From Actinomycetota bacterium (GTDB taxonomy: Bacteria > Actinomycetota > Thermoleophilia > Gaiellales > Gaiellaceae), in the NCBI GenBank assembly GCA_013817555.1, contig JACDCN010000161.1:1-5440 (forward strand): a stretch of DNA of 5,440 bases, written 5' to 3'. The position numbers and the translations under genes were made by a program. Within the stretch, counting starts at the first letter, position 1. Each line of letters opens with the position of its first letter. Of this stretch, positions 1-5,184 are shown piece by piece. Under the pieces are notes generated by a model. It saw only the letters and a list, made by a program, of their open reading frames with translations, was not told the origin of the DNA and searched no databases.

Positions 1-6
1 GAGAGA

Positions 7-1422
7 TCACTTGGAGACCGGAGTGCGCAGACCGGGAACCGTGAGCACGGCGTTTCCGACCCGGACGCGCGCGCTGGGCGCCATCGGCAGATCGAGATAG
101 AGGAGGTTCGACGACGACTGGGCGAGAGACGACGATCCGAGGGTCAGCGTCAGTCGCGACCCGCGCGGGATGAACGTGGCCTGGCTCGCCAGCTTGATCG
201 TGACCTTCTGCACGCCGTTCTTCGTGGGAACGCCGCCCGCGCTGACGACGATCTCCTTCCCCTGCGGCGTGCGGGCGGTCAGCACGGCGACGAGGCGCGA
301 CCAGCCGCCGCTTGCCGCGATCGTGGCCTTCACCGTGGGAGAGCCGTACACCTCCACCGCCTTTGCGAGCCGGGAGGACGTGCGGGCGACCTTCCCGGTT
401 CGCGCGAAGGTCGTCACGCCCGGGAACGCGACGGTGCTCGACGTTGTCCCCGGCTGGGAGGTCCTGAATGGCAGCTGCCCGCCGGTCAATCCCTCGGGGG
501 CCAAAGCGAACGCTGCCGGCGCTCGAGAGCACGCGCTCGGACCGAGGTAGCAGTCGTAGAAGGCTCGCACCTGGCTCAGCAAGTAGCCGGTGTCCGCCGC
601 GGGGAAGGTCGAGGGCGCATGACCGTGGAGGCCGAGGTAGAGCACCTTCGGCCCACGGAGGAGCTTGAAAGCGAGCGCTGCCTGGTCGATGCCGAACAGG
701 AAGTCACGGCGCCCCTGCGCCATGAAGACGGGGGTCGTGACCGAGGCGAGCTTCGAGAGGCTCGAGCGCTCCGCCGCCCAAGGACGCACGACCGCAGTGT
801 TGCCGGCAAAGGCTGCTGCCTGAATCGGCGCAAGTGACGGATCGCGTTTCGTCTCGGGAATCGAGCCTGCGAGCCCGGCGACGAGGCCGGACTTCACGAG
901 CCCTTGCGGCATCAGCGCCGCGTAGAGGTCGGTCCACGTCTCGACGGTGACGACCGCTCCCCAGGGAACGCCGGCGACGAGCGAGTTGAACACTGCGCCT
1001 CCGCCGTACGAGATGCCCCAAGCGCCGATCTTCGAGTCGGCGACGTCGGATCGGGCCGCGAGCCAGGCGTGAACGGCCCGCGTGTCCGCGATCTCGCGGG
1101 GCCCGTCGATCGAGACGAGCCCTCCCGACTGGCCGTGGCCGCGCGCATCGAAAGTCAGTACGACATAGCTCTGTCCGACGAAGCCGTAGGCCTCGGCGAG
1201 CGCATTCATCTGCTCCTTGTTTCCGGCCAGCCCGTGCAGGAACACGATCGCGGGCCAGCCACCGGCGGGCGCGGCGCCGTCCGGCACGTACAGCGTGGCC
1301 GAGATGGACACGCCGTCGTCCATGGGGATCGACACGTCCTGCTTCGAGAGGGTGGATCCGGTCGCATCCCCGACGAAGAGCACGAGGGCAGCGGCCAGAC
1401 CCAGAGTCCAGGTCTTCGCCAC
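7..1422 (-). CDS. Secreted alpha/beta hydrolase, X-Pro dipeptidyl-peptidase/CocE-like
   Basis: Predicted exported serine hydrolase of 471 residues; substrate unknown. I start it at the GTG at 1422, which gives a short basic N-terminus (VAKTW) and a hydrophobic signal segment at about residues 6-18, with likely cleavage near residues 20-22. The frame stays open upstream to an ATG at 1566, but that adds an arginine/proline-rich stretch lying over murI. The alpha/beta-hydrolase core has the oxyanion HG at 63-64 (FLHGLAGNK), FDARGHGQSGG from residue 91, and the nucleophile Ser138 in GISYGGG. Asp240 in GRRDF (or Asp246) and His266/His268 in LGLHGHAPS complete a plausible triad. Residues from about 310 on are beta-rich and fit the jelly-roll-like C-terminal domain of this family. 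The only two cysteines, 291 and 298 (CYLGPSAC), could form a disulfide outside the cell. The gene is divergent from murI. Family confidence is good. Peptidase, esterase and acylase activities cannot be told apart here. Confidence 0.85.
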   Translation of the reverse strand: MAKTWTLGLAAALVLFVGDATGSTLSKQDVSIPMDDGVSISATLYVPDGAAPAGGWPAIVFLHGLAGNKEQMNALAEAYGFVGQSYVVLTFDARGHGQSGGLVSIDGPREIADTRAVHAWLAARSDVADSKIGAWGISYGGGAVFNSLVAGVPWGAVVTVETWTDLYAALMPQGLVKSGLVAGLAGSIPETKRDPSLAPIQAAAFAGNTAVVRPWAAERSSLSKLASVTTPVFMAQGRRDFLFGIDQAALAFKLLRGPKVLYLGLHGHAPSTFPAADTGYLLSQVRAFYDCYLGPSACSRAPAAFALAPEGLTGGQLPFRTSQPGTTSSTVAFPGVTTFARTGKVARTSSRLAKAVEVYGSPTVKATIAASGGWSRLVAVLTARTPQGKEIVVSAGGVPTKNGVQKVTIKLASQATFIPRGSRLTLTLGSSSLAQSSSNLLYLDLPMAPSARVRVGNAVLTVPGLRTPVSK

Positions 1423-1430
1423 AGCTGGGA

Positions 1431-1436
1431 AGGGTA
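1431..1436 (-). promoter_or_regulatory. Putative -10 element of the hydrolase gene (leaderless type)
   Basis: On the minus strand TACCCT (TANNNT) ends 8 bases before the GTG at 1422, and no purine-rich ribosome site lies between (tcccagct). This places the transcript start at or within a base or two of the start codon. No convincing -35 is seen at the expected distance, near 1454-1459. The call rests on spacing and the hexamer only. Confidence 0.35.
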
Positions 1437-1479
1437 GACGACGGATGTGAACCGGGCCTGGCGCCGCCGCCGGCCGCCG

Positions 1480-1485
1480 TAGTAT
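1480..1485 (+). promoter_or_regulatory. Putative -10 element of murI operon (leaderless type)
   Basis: TAGTAT lies 7 bases before the murI ATG (tagtatccggcggATG), so transcription would start at about the A of the ATG. The GGCGG touching the ATG is too close to act as a Shine-Dalgarno. The -35 region at about 1457-1462 is poor and would overlap the corresponding region of the divergent hydrolase promoter. Confidence 0.45.
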
Positions 1486-1492
1486 CCGGCGG

Positions 1493-2314
1493 ATGGATCC
1501 TCGGCCGATCGGCGTCTTCGACTCCGGCATGGGCGGCTTGACCGTCCTGCACGAGTGCCTGGTCACCCTCCCGCACGAGGACTTCGTCTACCTCGGAGAC
1601 GGCGCCAGGCTTCCGTACGGCCCCCGGCCGCTCGCCGAGATCCGCCGCTTCGCCCGAGAGATCGCGGGCTACCTGGAGAGACAGGGCGTGAAGCTCATCG
1701 TCGCCGCCTGCAACTCGGCCACGGCCGCGGCGCTTCCCGATCTCCAACGCAGCCTCTCGGTGCCGATCGTCGGTGTGCTCGCGCCGGAGGCGCACGCGGC
1801 GGTCCTCGCGACGCGCAATCGTCGCATCGGCCTCTTGGCCACCGAGGCGACCGTCGCGAGCGGCCGTTACGCCGAGCTCGTCGGCGCGCTCGACGCTGGA
1901 GCCGAGCTGGTGCCGGTGGCCTGCCCGCGGCTCGTGCCCTTGATAGAAGGTTCCGACCCGTTCGGCGAGGAGACAGCCGACGCCGTACGCGAGTACGCGG
2001 CGCCGCTCCGGGACGCCGGCGTGGACACCGTGATCCTCGGCTGTACCCACTACCCGCTGATCCGGCCGATCTTCCAGCGCGTCTTCGGGCGCGGAGTCAC
2101 GCTCGTGTTCTCCGCCGACGAGACCGCCTGCGAGGTCGCCGAGACGCTCGCGCGCAAAGGGATCGAGAACGACGGCTCGCGTGAGGGCGCCTACCGCTTC
2201 CTGACGACGGGCGATCCCGCGCTCTTTCGGGAGATGGGAAGACGCTTCCTCCAGCTCCCGATCGCGTCCGCTGAGCACGTCGAGGTTGCGACCCTGGAAG
2301 CAGCCGCGGCGTGA
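1493..2314 (+). CDS. murI: Glutamate racemase MurI
   Basis: Cytoplasmic, cofactor-independent racemase that converts L-glutamate to D-glutamate for peptidoglycan stem peptides. The 273-residue length is usual for the family. The N-terminal motif IGVFDSGMGGLTVL (residues 6-19) carries the Asp10-Ser11 pair. The two catalytic cysteines are both present: Cys73 in AACNSAT and Cys184 in GCTHYPL. The active-site strand reads YLGDGARLPYG (33-43), with Gly37 where most homologues have Thr or Ser. The ATG at 1493 is the only start that gives the full N-terminal motif. It has no usable Shine-Dalgarno and sits just behind a -10-like hexamer. It is the first gene of the overlapping run, and its TGA shares GTGA with the rph start. 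The order murI-rph-rdgB resembles that of other actinomycetes. Confidence 0.97.
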   Translation: MDPRPIGVFDSGMGGLTVLHECLVTLPHEDFVYLGDGARLPYGPRPLAEIRRFAREIAGYLERQGVKLIVAACNSATAAALPDLQRSLSVPIVGVLAPEAHAAVLATRNRRIGLLATEATVASGRYAELVGALDAGAELVPVACPRLVPLIEGSDPFGEETADAVREYAAPLRDAGVDTVILGCTHYPLIRPIFQRVFGRGVTLVFSADETACEVAETLARKGIENDGSREGAYRFLTTGDPALFREMGRRFLQLPIASAEHVEVATLEAAAA

Positions 2315-3021
2315 GGGCCGACGGCCGGAAGGCGGACACGCTTCGTCCCCTTGACGTCAGGACCGACTTTCTCGAGCAGCCGCACGGCTCGGTCCTCTAC
2401 GGGCAGGGGAAGACGCTGGTCCTCTGCACCGCCACGGTCGAGGAGGGGGTTCCGCGCTGGCTTGCCCGGAGTGGACGAGGGTGGATGACCGCCGAGTACT
2501 CGATGCTCCCCGCGTCGACCGGTGAGCGGACGCAGCGCGCGGTCTCGCGTGGCCGGGCCGACGGGCGGACGGTCGAGATCCAGCGCCTGATCGGCCGCGC
2601 GCTCCGCTCGGTCTGCGACTTCGAGGCGCTCGGCGAGCGCACGCTCTGGCTCGACTGCGACGTCCTGCAGGCAGACGGCGGCACGCGCTGCGCTTCGATC
2701 ACCGGAGTCTGGATCGCCGCTCGCCGCGCTCTCGACCACTTCGGGCTCTCGAAGGCGCTCCGGGGCTCGGTAGCCGCAGTCTCTGTGGGGATCGTGGACG
2801 GGGAGGCGGTCCTCGATCTCGACTACCCGGAGGACTCCTCGGCGGAGACGGACATGAACGTTGTGATGACGGGCGAAGGGGATCTGGTCGAGGTGCAGGC
2901 GACAGCTGAGCGCGATCCTTTCTCGCGCGAGCTTCTCGATGAGCTGCTCGACCTCGCTGCGGGCGGGATCGAGAAGCTGACGGCAGCCCAGCTGGAGGCC
3001 GCCGCCTTGCCGCGCGCGTGA
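2311..3021 (+). CDS. rph: Ribonuclease PH
   Basis: Phosphate-dependent 3'-5' exoribonuclease that trims tRNA 3' ends and releases nucleoside diphosphates; family members form hexameric rings. At 236 residues it is essentially the typical length. The N-terminal RADGR and GSVLYGQGKTLVLCTATVE (26-44) are characteristic. They are followed by WMTAEYSMLPAST (58-70), GRTVEIQRLIGRALR (85-99) and LDCDVLQADGGTRCASITG (114-132). Arg86, Gly124, Thr125 and Arg126 fall at the positions known to bind phosphate in RNase PH. SSAETDMNVVMTG (176-188) holds Asp181, which together with Asp175 fits the conserved metal/catalytic acidic residues. The start is the GTG at 2311, overlapping the murI stop by four bases (GTGA). 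A GGAAG lies ten bases upstream. Translation is probably coupled to murI. Confidence 0.97.
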   Translation: MRADGRKADTLRPLDVRTDFLEQPHGSVLYGQGKTLVLCTATVEEGVPRWLARSGRGWMTAEYSMLPASTGERTQRAVSRGRADGRTVEIQRLIGRALRSVCDFEALGERTLWLDCDVLQADGGTRCASITGVWIAARRALDHFGLSKALRGSVAAVSVGIVDGEAVLDLDYPEDSSAETDMNVVMTGEGDLVEVQATAERDPFSRELLDELLDLAAGGIEKLTAAQLEAAALPRA

Positions 3022-3611
3022 GGCTCGTACTCGCCTCACGAAACGAGAACAAGCTCCGTGAGCTCCGGCGAGTCCTTCCGGAGTGGGGGATCGAGCTCCT
3101 GGGTGCGCGGGACGAGCCGGTCGAGGACGGTGCGACCTTTCTCGACAACGCGCGGATCAAGGCCCGCCACGGACAGGTGCAGGCGGCGCGGGATGTCTGG
3201 ATTGCCGGCGAAGACTCCGGGATCGAGGTGACGGCGATCGGGGGCCGGCCGGGAGTCGAGTCGGCGCGCTGGGCGGAAGACGGGGTCGCGCGCCTGCTCA
3301 CCGAGCTCGACGGCGTGGCGGACAGGCGTGCTCGGTACGTCTGCGAGCTCGTGGTGCTCGCGCCCAACGGCTCGGAGCTGCACGCACGGGGAGTTCTCGA
3401 AGGCGAGATCGCCGTCGGGCCGCGGGGAACTGAGGGATTCGGCTACGACCCGATCTTCATCCCCGGTGGAATGGCCCTAACTGTCGCTGAGCTGGGAAAC
3501 GGCTGGAAGGCCGAGCACTCGCATCGCGCGCAGGCAGCGCGGGCGCTTGCGGACATGCTGGCCGAGACCGTGGTAGCGTCGGACGATGGACGCGAACCAG
3601 GCGCTGGCTGA
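3018..3611 (+). CDS. rdgB: dITP/XTP pyrophosphatase (RdgB/HAM1 family)
   Basis: Hydrolyses non-canonical purine triphosphates (dITP, ITP, XTP) to monophosphates plus pyrophosphate, keeping deaminated bases out of DNA and RNA. The 197-residue protein has the N-terminal LASRNENKLRELR (5-17, the family TxNxxK-type nucleotide site) and FLDNARIKA (41-49). It also has AGEDSGIEV (63-71, with catalytic-type Asp66), GGRPGVESARWA (75-86), GFGYDPIFIP (140-149) and SHRAQA (168-173). The stretch between SARWA and LLTEL is shorter than in the usual family layout, which carries an NN-containing segment there. The start is the GTG at 3018, sharing GTGA with the rph stop. I see no well-spaced Shine-Dalgarno (the nearest GGAGG is about 19 bases away), so coupling to rph is likely. 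The last nine codons overlap the next gene. Confidence 0.95.
   Translation: MRLVLASRNENKLRELRRVLPEWGIELLGARDEPVEDGATFLDNARIKARHGQVQAARDVWIAGEDSGIEVTAIGGRPGVESARWAEDGVARLLTELDGVADRRARYVCELVVLAPNGSELHARGVLEGEIAVGPRGTEGFGYDPIFIPGGMALTVAELGNGWKAEHSHRAQAARALADMLAETVVASDDGREPGAG
3574..3579 (+). promoter_or_regulatory. Putative internal -10 element before the roadblock-like gene
   Basis: TAGCGT (TANNNT) ends 6 bases before the ATG at 3586, inside the end of rdgB. A partial -35 (cGGACA, 3550-3555, matching GACA of TTGACA) lies 18 bases upstream. The spacing suits a leaderless internal transcript. Because the sequence is also rdgB coding DNA, the evidence is weaker than for an intergenic site. Confidence 0.3.
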
Positions 3612-3969
3612 GCTCGCCGAGCTCTCGTCCCAGGTCGAGCGCGCGGTCGTGCTGGACGCGAAGGGCTCCGTGGTCGCGTCGACGGGTGGCGAGAGCGATG
3701 CCTTGGCTCGGTCGGCTGTGGATCTGCTCGCCGCCGCCCAGGAGCTTCACGCCTCGGCGGGCGAGGTGACGCGTGCGGAGGTGGAGCTCGCCGAAGGCGG
3801 TCTCTTCGTCCTCGCGGAAGCCGGTCGCACGATTGCGGCGGCGACGGGGCCGAATCCCACGTCTGGACTGGTCGTCTACGACCTGCGCACCTGCCTCGAG
3901 GGAATCGACGAGGAGAAGCGAAAGCGGCGACGGACGACCCGGAAGCCGAAGGACGGAGAAGACAAGTGA
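3586..3969 (+). CDS. Roadblock/LC7-like domain protein with basic C-terminal tail
   Basis: Uncharacterised 127-residue cytoplasmic protein. By eye the order of elements is alpha (3-16), beta (19-24, RAVVLD), beta (27-32, GSVVAS), alpha (37-57), beta (62-68), beta (72-78, GLFVLAE), beta (81-87, RTIAAAT), alpha (93-107). This is the Roadblock/LC7 topology, as in MglB-type small-GTPase regulators, and the VVLDAKGSVVAST hairpin is typical of that fold. Residues 111-122 (KRKRRRTTRKPK) form a strongly basic tail that could bind nucleic acid or acidic lipid; this is inference. No Ras-like GTPase is encoded in the window. The ATG at 3586 starts inside rdgB with a 26-base overlap and has no clear Shine-Dalgarno. 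The stop overlaps the following small membrane-protein gene by four bases, suggesting that the two are made together. That it is a gene is well supported by its place in the overlapping run. The fold call is moderate and the function unknown. Confidence 0.75.
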   Translation: MDANQALAELAELSSQVERAVVLDAKGSVVASTGGESDALARSAVDLLAAAQELHASAGEVTRAEVELAEGGLFVLAEAGRTIAAATGPNPTSGLVVYDLRTCLEGIDEEKRKRRRTTRKPKDGEDK

Positions 3970-4154
3970 GGAGGTTCGTTCGCCTGGCCGTTCTCGCCGG
4001 TCTTGCTGTCTGGGGTTGGCGGTACCTGATCCGATCTCGCGAGCCACACGAGCGCGCGAGCGTGTCGTTCTCCGACGGCTCGGCGATCGTGCTCGAGCCG
4101 GGCTCGGCGGAGTTCGAGCGGCTCGCTTCCATCGCTCGCTCTGCCCTGAGATGA
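3966..4154 (+). CDS. Small single-pass membrane protein, function unknown
   Basis: A 62-residue protein starting at the GTG at 3966, with GGAG at 3955-3958 seven bases upstream as a good Shine-Dalgarno. It shares GTGA with the preceding stop and ATGA with the pyrE start. Residues 1-6 (VRRFVR) are basic. Residues 7-22 (LAVLAGLAVWGWRYLI) form one hydrophobic span, followed by RSRE. The remainder is a compact soluble piece: two short strands around SVSFSDGSAIVLE (32-44), then a helix at 47-61. With positive charges on both sides of the span, topology is uncertain. I do not recognise a named family. The four-base overlaps on both sides make it very likely to be translated. It may act at the membrane with its roadblock-like neighbour, which is inference from position only. 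Confidence 0.75.
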   Translation: MRRFVRLAVLAGLAVWGWRYLIRSREPHERASVSFSDGSAIVLEPGSAEFERLASIARSALR

Positions 4155-4708
4155 AAGACGAGGCGCTCGGCCGCCTGCTCGTCGAGCGGGCGTTGCTCGA
4201 GGGCGATTTCGTCCTCCGCTCAGGGAAGAGGTCGTCGTGGTACCTCGACAAGTACCGCTTCGAGACGGAGCCGGAGGTTCTCCGCGCGGTGGGAGAGAGC
4301 TTGGCCGACGCGGTGCGGGAGTTCGAGCCGGACGCGGTTCGGCTTGCAGGCCCGGCTCTCGGGGCCGTCGCGTTGGCAGCTTCGGCATCGATGACGTCCG
4401 GTCTACCCTTCATCATCGTCCGCGGTGAAGCGAAGGAATACGGGACGGCGAATCGGATCGAGGGCCCCTTCGAACGGGGCGAGCTGGTGTGCCTCCTCGA
4501 GGACGTCGTCACGACAGGCGGCGCACTCGCGGAGTCCGTTTTGGCTCTTCGAGACGAGGGTCTCGAGGTCCGAAACGCGATCTCGGTCGTCGACCGCGAG
4601 GAGGGCGGTTCGGATGCTCTCGCGCGCCTCGGCGTGCGTCTCCGTGCGCTTTTTCGCGCGGAAGAGCTCCTGGAATTGCGAAAAACCGCCGCAAAGAGCG
4701 ATGGTTGA
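4151..4708 (+). CDS. pyrE: Orotate phosphoribosyltransferase
   Basis: Catalyses orotate + PRPP to orotidine 5'-monophosphate + pyrophosphate, the fifth step of de novo UMP synthesis, in the cytoplasm as a dimer. The 185-residue protein has the N-terminal GDFVLRSGKRSSWYLDKYRF (18-37) and the GPALGAVALAAS loop (67-78). It also has the catalytic-loop signature RGEAKEYGTANRIEG (91-105, with Lys95) and the PRPP-binding motif CLLEDVVTTGGAL (114-126, with Glu117-Asp118 and Thr121-Thr122-Gly123-Gly124). The frame is open far upstream, but the ATG at 4151, overlapping the previous stop as ATGA, gives the family-typical N-terminus. No Shine-Dalgarno is evident, so translational coupling is likely. It is the last gene of the overlapping run. 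No other pyrimidine gene is present in the window. An rph-pyrE association is also known from E. coli, where the two are adjacent. Confidence 0.95.
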   Translation: MKDEALGRLLVERALLEGDFVLRSGKRSSWYLDKYRFETEPEVLRAVGESLADAVREFEPDAVRLAGPALGAVALAASASMTSGLPFIIVRGEAKEYGTANRIEGPFERGELVCLLEDVVTTGGALAESVLALRDEGLEVRNAISVVDREEGGSDALARLGVRLRALFRAEELLELRKTAAKSDG

Positions 4709-4732
4709 GCCAAATCAGAAGGGCTGTTAGGG
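4705..4732 (+). promoter_or_regulatory. Putative hup promoter
   Basis: TTGAGC (4705-4710) and TAGGGT (4727-4732) are separated by 16 bases and match the actinobacterial TTGA/TANNNT pattern. Transcription would begin near 4739-4740, leaving a leader of about 40 bases before the GTG at 4780. The -35 overlaps the pyrE stop codon. No hairpin terminator separates the two genes, so read-through from pyrE is also possible. Confidence 0.5.
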
Positions 4733-4766
4733 TCCCCCAGTCCCCGACAGACTCAGATTCCGACAT

Positions 4767-4772
4767 AGGAGG
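4767..4772 (+). promoter_or_regulatory. Strong Shine-Dalgarno of hup
   Basis: AGGAGG, the first of two overlapping copies in aggaggaggg, lies 7 bases before GTG 4780. It is the best ribosome-binding site in the window. It fixes the hup start, because the open frame otherwise runs back into pyrE. Confidence 0.85.
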
Positions 4773-4779
4773 AGGGACA

Positions 4780-5058
4780 GTGACCAAGCAGGATTTCGTG
4801 GATGCCGTAGCCGACAAGGCGGGCATGTCCAAGCGTGATGCCGGCGCTGCGGTAGATGCCGTGCTCGACACCATCACGTCCGCGCTCAGGCAAGGCGACT
4901 CCGTCACCTTCACGGGCTTCGGCAAGTTCTCGACCTCTGCGCGCGCGGCGCGCATGGGAGTCAACCCGCGCACAGGCGAGCGCGTGCAGATCCAAGCGAC
5001 GACCGTGCCGAAGTTCTCGGCCGGCAGCGCCCTGAAGACCGCCGTCAAGAGCGGCTAG
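4780..5058 (+). CDS. hup: HU-family nucleoid DNA-binding protein
   Basis: Small histone-like protein that binds and bends DNA as a dimer and helps compact the nucleoid. At 92 residues it is the classic HU length, without the lysine/alanine-rich tail of mycobacterial HU. The N-terminal helices include KQDFVDAVADKAGMSKRDA (3-21). The family signature GFGKF stands at 46-50, and the beta-arm tip GVNPRTGE (60-67) carries the DNA-intercalating Pro63. The C-terminal PKFSAGSALKTAVK (77-90) is the usual end. The GTG at 4780 is chosen because it lies 7 bases after AGGAGG and gives the standard N-terminus. The gene has its own promoter overlapping the pyrE stop and is followed by a strong hairpin, so it can form a monocistronic unit. 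IHF is less likely given the typical HU layout and the single copy seen. Confidence 0.96.
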   Translation: MTKQDFVDAVADKAGMSKRDAGAAVDAVLDTITSALRQGDSVTFTGFGKFSTSARAARMGVNPRTGERVQIQATTVPKFSAGSALKTAVKSG

Positions 5059-5080
5059 CGCAGTCGTCATCGTCGGTTTG

Positions 5081-5108
5081 CGAGGGGCCGCCGGGAGGCG
5101 GCCCCTCG
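5081..5108 (+). terminator. Hairpin terminator after hup
   Basis: CGAGGGGCCGCC (5081-5092) pairs perfectly with GGCGGCCCCTCG (5097-5108) around a GGGA loop: 12 base pairs, 22 bases after the hup stop. No run of T follows (gcgttcgggc), as is common for terminators in high-GC actinomycetes. It also separates hup from the SOS promoter downstream. Confidence 0.75.
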
Positions 5109-5149
5109 GCGTTCGGGCGACACCCGGTATCAGTGTCTTACGCCGAAGC

Positions 5150-5178
5150 TTGAGGTACGAACATATGTTCGATAACCT
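5150..5178 (+). promoter_or_regulatory. Promoter of the DnaQ-like gene
   Basis: TTGAGG (5150-5155) and TAACCT (5173-5178) have a 17-base spacer, the optimum. The -10 ends 6 bases before ATG 5185, so the transcript probably starts at or next to the ATG (leaderless). No Shine-Dalgarno is present (cgagcc). The LexA-type palindrome fills most of the spacer. Confidence 0.65.
5158..5171. promoter_or_regulatory. LexA operator (SOS box)
   Basis: CGAACATATGTTCG is a perfect 14-base palindrome and fits every position of the Gram-positive/mycobacterial SOS box CGAACRNRYGTTYG. It lies between the -35 and -10 elements of the promoter of the downstream exonuclease gene, where bound LexA would block RNA polymerase. 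The operator match is seen directly. Repression and DNA-damage induction are inferred. Confidence 0.88.
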
Positions 5179-5184
5179 CGAGCC

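Noticed and set aside
1460..1479. GCC/GGC-rich stretch before murI as a hairpin or operator
   Set aside because: The short palindromes GGCGCC and CGGCCG are expected by chance in such GC-rich DNA, and no longer symmetry is seen.
1423..1566. N-terminal extension of the hydrolase to the ATG at 1566
   Set aside because: It would overlap the murI coding region and promoter, adds low-complexity Arg/Pro sequence before an otherwise clean signal peptide, and is typical of open antisense frames in GC-rich DNA.
704..2278. Long open frame on the minus strand across the hydrolase start and murI
   Set aside because: Its product is Arg/Ala-rich with no recognisable domain, and it lies antisense or out of frame to two clear family members (hydrolase and MurI).
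3773..4150. Upstream extension of PyrE across the two small genes
   Set aside because: The added 126 residues look like shadow translation. The ATG at 4151 gives the family-typical N-terminus and an ATGA overlap.
4676..4694. TTGCG...CGCAA inverted repeat near the end of pyrE as a terminator
   Set aside because: Only a 5-bp stem with a 9-base loop, lying inside the coding sequence and followed by no T-run.
3457..4713. Long minus-strand open frame opposite rdgB, the roadblock-like gene and pyrE
   Set aside because: Ser/Arg/Pro-rich translation without domain features, entirely antisense to well-supported genes.
4489..4779. Upstream extension of HU into pyrE
   Set aside because: The extension is Arg-rich and out of frame with pyrE. 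AGGAGG seven bases before GTG 4780 and the standard HU N-terminus fix the start.
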